Assembly: GCA_023381355.1 (NCBI GenBank)
Contig: JAMCUL010000006.1
Span: 1 to 64,000, forward strand
Length of the DNA stretch: 64,000 nt
Reading direction: 5' to 3'
Origin: Thermoplasmatota archaeon
GTDB lineage: Archaea; Thermoplasmatota; Thermoplasmata; Thermoplasmatales; Thermoplasmataceae
The stretch's first letter is position 1. Each line of letters opens with the position of its first letter. The notes beneath the pieces are model-generated. The model did not search any database and was not told the DNA's origin. It saw nothing but the letters and a program-made list of their open reading frames with translations. Below, one piece after another: positions 63,610 to 64,000 of the stretch. Position numbers and translations under genes: made by a program.

Positions 63610-63845
63610 TGAGATCCCTCTTGCTCAACCTTTTGCCTTTGGGACTCAGAATTTTTCCTAAGTCTCTTTAGATTCTGATATTCTCTTGTCCATTTTATCC
63701 TTCTTGGGACTCTCTTCAGCTTGAGCATGTTGACCCTGCATTTCCTGCTACAGAAATTGAATATGTTTCCATCCTTCCTTATGTATGTCATCCCTGTGCC
63801 GGGCTCAATTTCATTACCGCAAAAAGTGCATACTTTATTAACCAT
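63606..63845 (-). CDS. rpl24e: 50S ribosomal protein L24e
   Basis: The 79-aa protein has the zinc-finger pattern CTFCG ... FCSRKCRVN and the RRIKWTREY segment of L24e. It is a large-subunit protein conserved with eukaryotes. It lies between rps28e and ndk in the standard archaeal cluster; the S28e stop is five bases upstream of its ATG. Confidence 0.95.
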   Translation of the reverse strand: MVNKVCTFCGNEIEPGTGMTYIRKDGNIFNFCSRKCRVNMLKLKRVPRRIKWTREYQNLKRLRKNSESQRQKVEQEGSH

Positions 63846-63849
63846 TTTA

Positions 63850-64000
63850 TCACCTTATGGACAGCTTCTTTGCTTCCCTTGCTGTTTCTCTTAGCATTAA
63901 TATGTCTCCAACCTTAACAGGACCCAGAACGTTTCTGGCTATGATTCTTCCCTGATCTCTTCCGGATAGCACTCTAACCTTGACTGTTGTTGCTTCGCCA
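63850..64000 (-). CDS. rps28e: 30S ribosomal protein S28e (N-terminus outside window)
   Basis: The minus-strand frame at the window edge reads [20 protein letters not shown], then [20 protein letters not shown] and REAKKLSIR before TGA. This is the complete conserved core of archaeal S28e; only the first ~20 residues are missing. It is not in the ORF track because the start lies beyond the window. Its position upstream of rpl24e is conserved in archaea. Confidence 0.93.
   Translation of the reverse strand, partial: GEATTVKVRVLSGRDQGRIIARNVLGPVKVGDILMLRETAREAKKLSIR

Overview
This window is a gene-dense archaeal chromosome segment. Archaeal markers are GGGP and DGGGP synthases, a tetraether-lipid radical SAM synthase, a geranylgeranyl reductase, an AglB/STT3 oligosaccharyltransferase, aIF2-beta, aIF5B, S15/S13e, L24e, S28e, MBF1, Trm1, archease and pyruvoyl-dependent arginine decarboxylase. 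The aIF2-beta/TRAM protein, the HTH/CTP-dependent riboflavin kinase, the non-phosphorylative sugar enzymes (GH31, glyceraldehyde-dehydrogenase-like ALDH), the compact heme-copper oxidase with a blue-copper protein, and many apparently leaderless starts fit an aerobic or facultative member of the Thermoplasmatales (Thermoplasma/Ferroplasma/Cuniculiplasma-like). I do not assign a genus. Layout: 1-5.9 kb (+) holds THEP1 (truncated by the window), Trm1, two ether-lipid enzymes, PurS and PurL. 5.8-8.4 kb (-) holds RbkR-type riboflavin kinase, a PIN protein, aIF2-beta and an ABC ATPase, with the probable ABC membrane partner divergent (8.4-9.3 kb). 9.35-10.6 kb (+) is a small membrane-protein/winged-helix regulator group. 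10.7-16.2 kb (-) is sugar metabolism: GH31 glucosidase, ALDH, aldo/keto reductase and an unknown protein. 16.35-18.65 kb (+) is membrane proteins. 18.6-21.5 kb (-) is an MFS transporter, a PurM-fold protein and ThiE. 21.6-26.2 kb (-) is the terminal oxidase operon. 26.3-31.6 kb (-) is MBF1, a site-2-type protease, a 1214-aa helical-repeat protein and a gamma-class hexapeptide protein. 31.7-34.2 kb (+) is S15, a RecJ-like DHH protein and a RuvC/RNase H-like protein. 34.2-41.4 kb (-) is an exceptionally large 2111-aa AglB and a small partner. 41.9-54.1 kb is mostly (+): RHH protein, PheT, Tes, archease, PdaD, LeuRS, aldolase/SDR fusion, geranylgeranyl reductase (-), TruA and an SDR. 54.1-55 kb is a gene-poor gap with a decayed IS110-family transposase end. 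55-61.4 kb carries P5C-dehydrogenase-like ALDH, LipB and PEP carboxykinase (-), an HTH regulator, AdoMet decarboxylase and a CaCA-type exchanger. 61.4-64 kb (-) is the conserved archaeal cluster S28e-L24e-Ndk-aIF5B. No CRISPR array, tRNA or rRNA gene, or intact mobile element was recognised. The most notable observations are: (1) two adjacent housekeeping genes (trm1 and GGGP synthase) whose conserved N-termini have no ATG/GTG/TTG and would have to start at ATA and CTG exactly overlapping the preceding stop codon; (2) an AglB with about 1,200 extra residues of extracytoplasmic beta-rich sequence; (3) a short ORF with a strong Shine-Dalgarno that overlaps the AdoMet decarboxylase start out of frame; (4) a RuvC/RNase H-like protein of unknown role next to a RecJ-like protein; (5) a frameshifted IS110 remnant. 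Functional statements rest on motifs read by eye from the translations, not on database searches.
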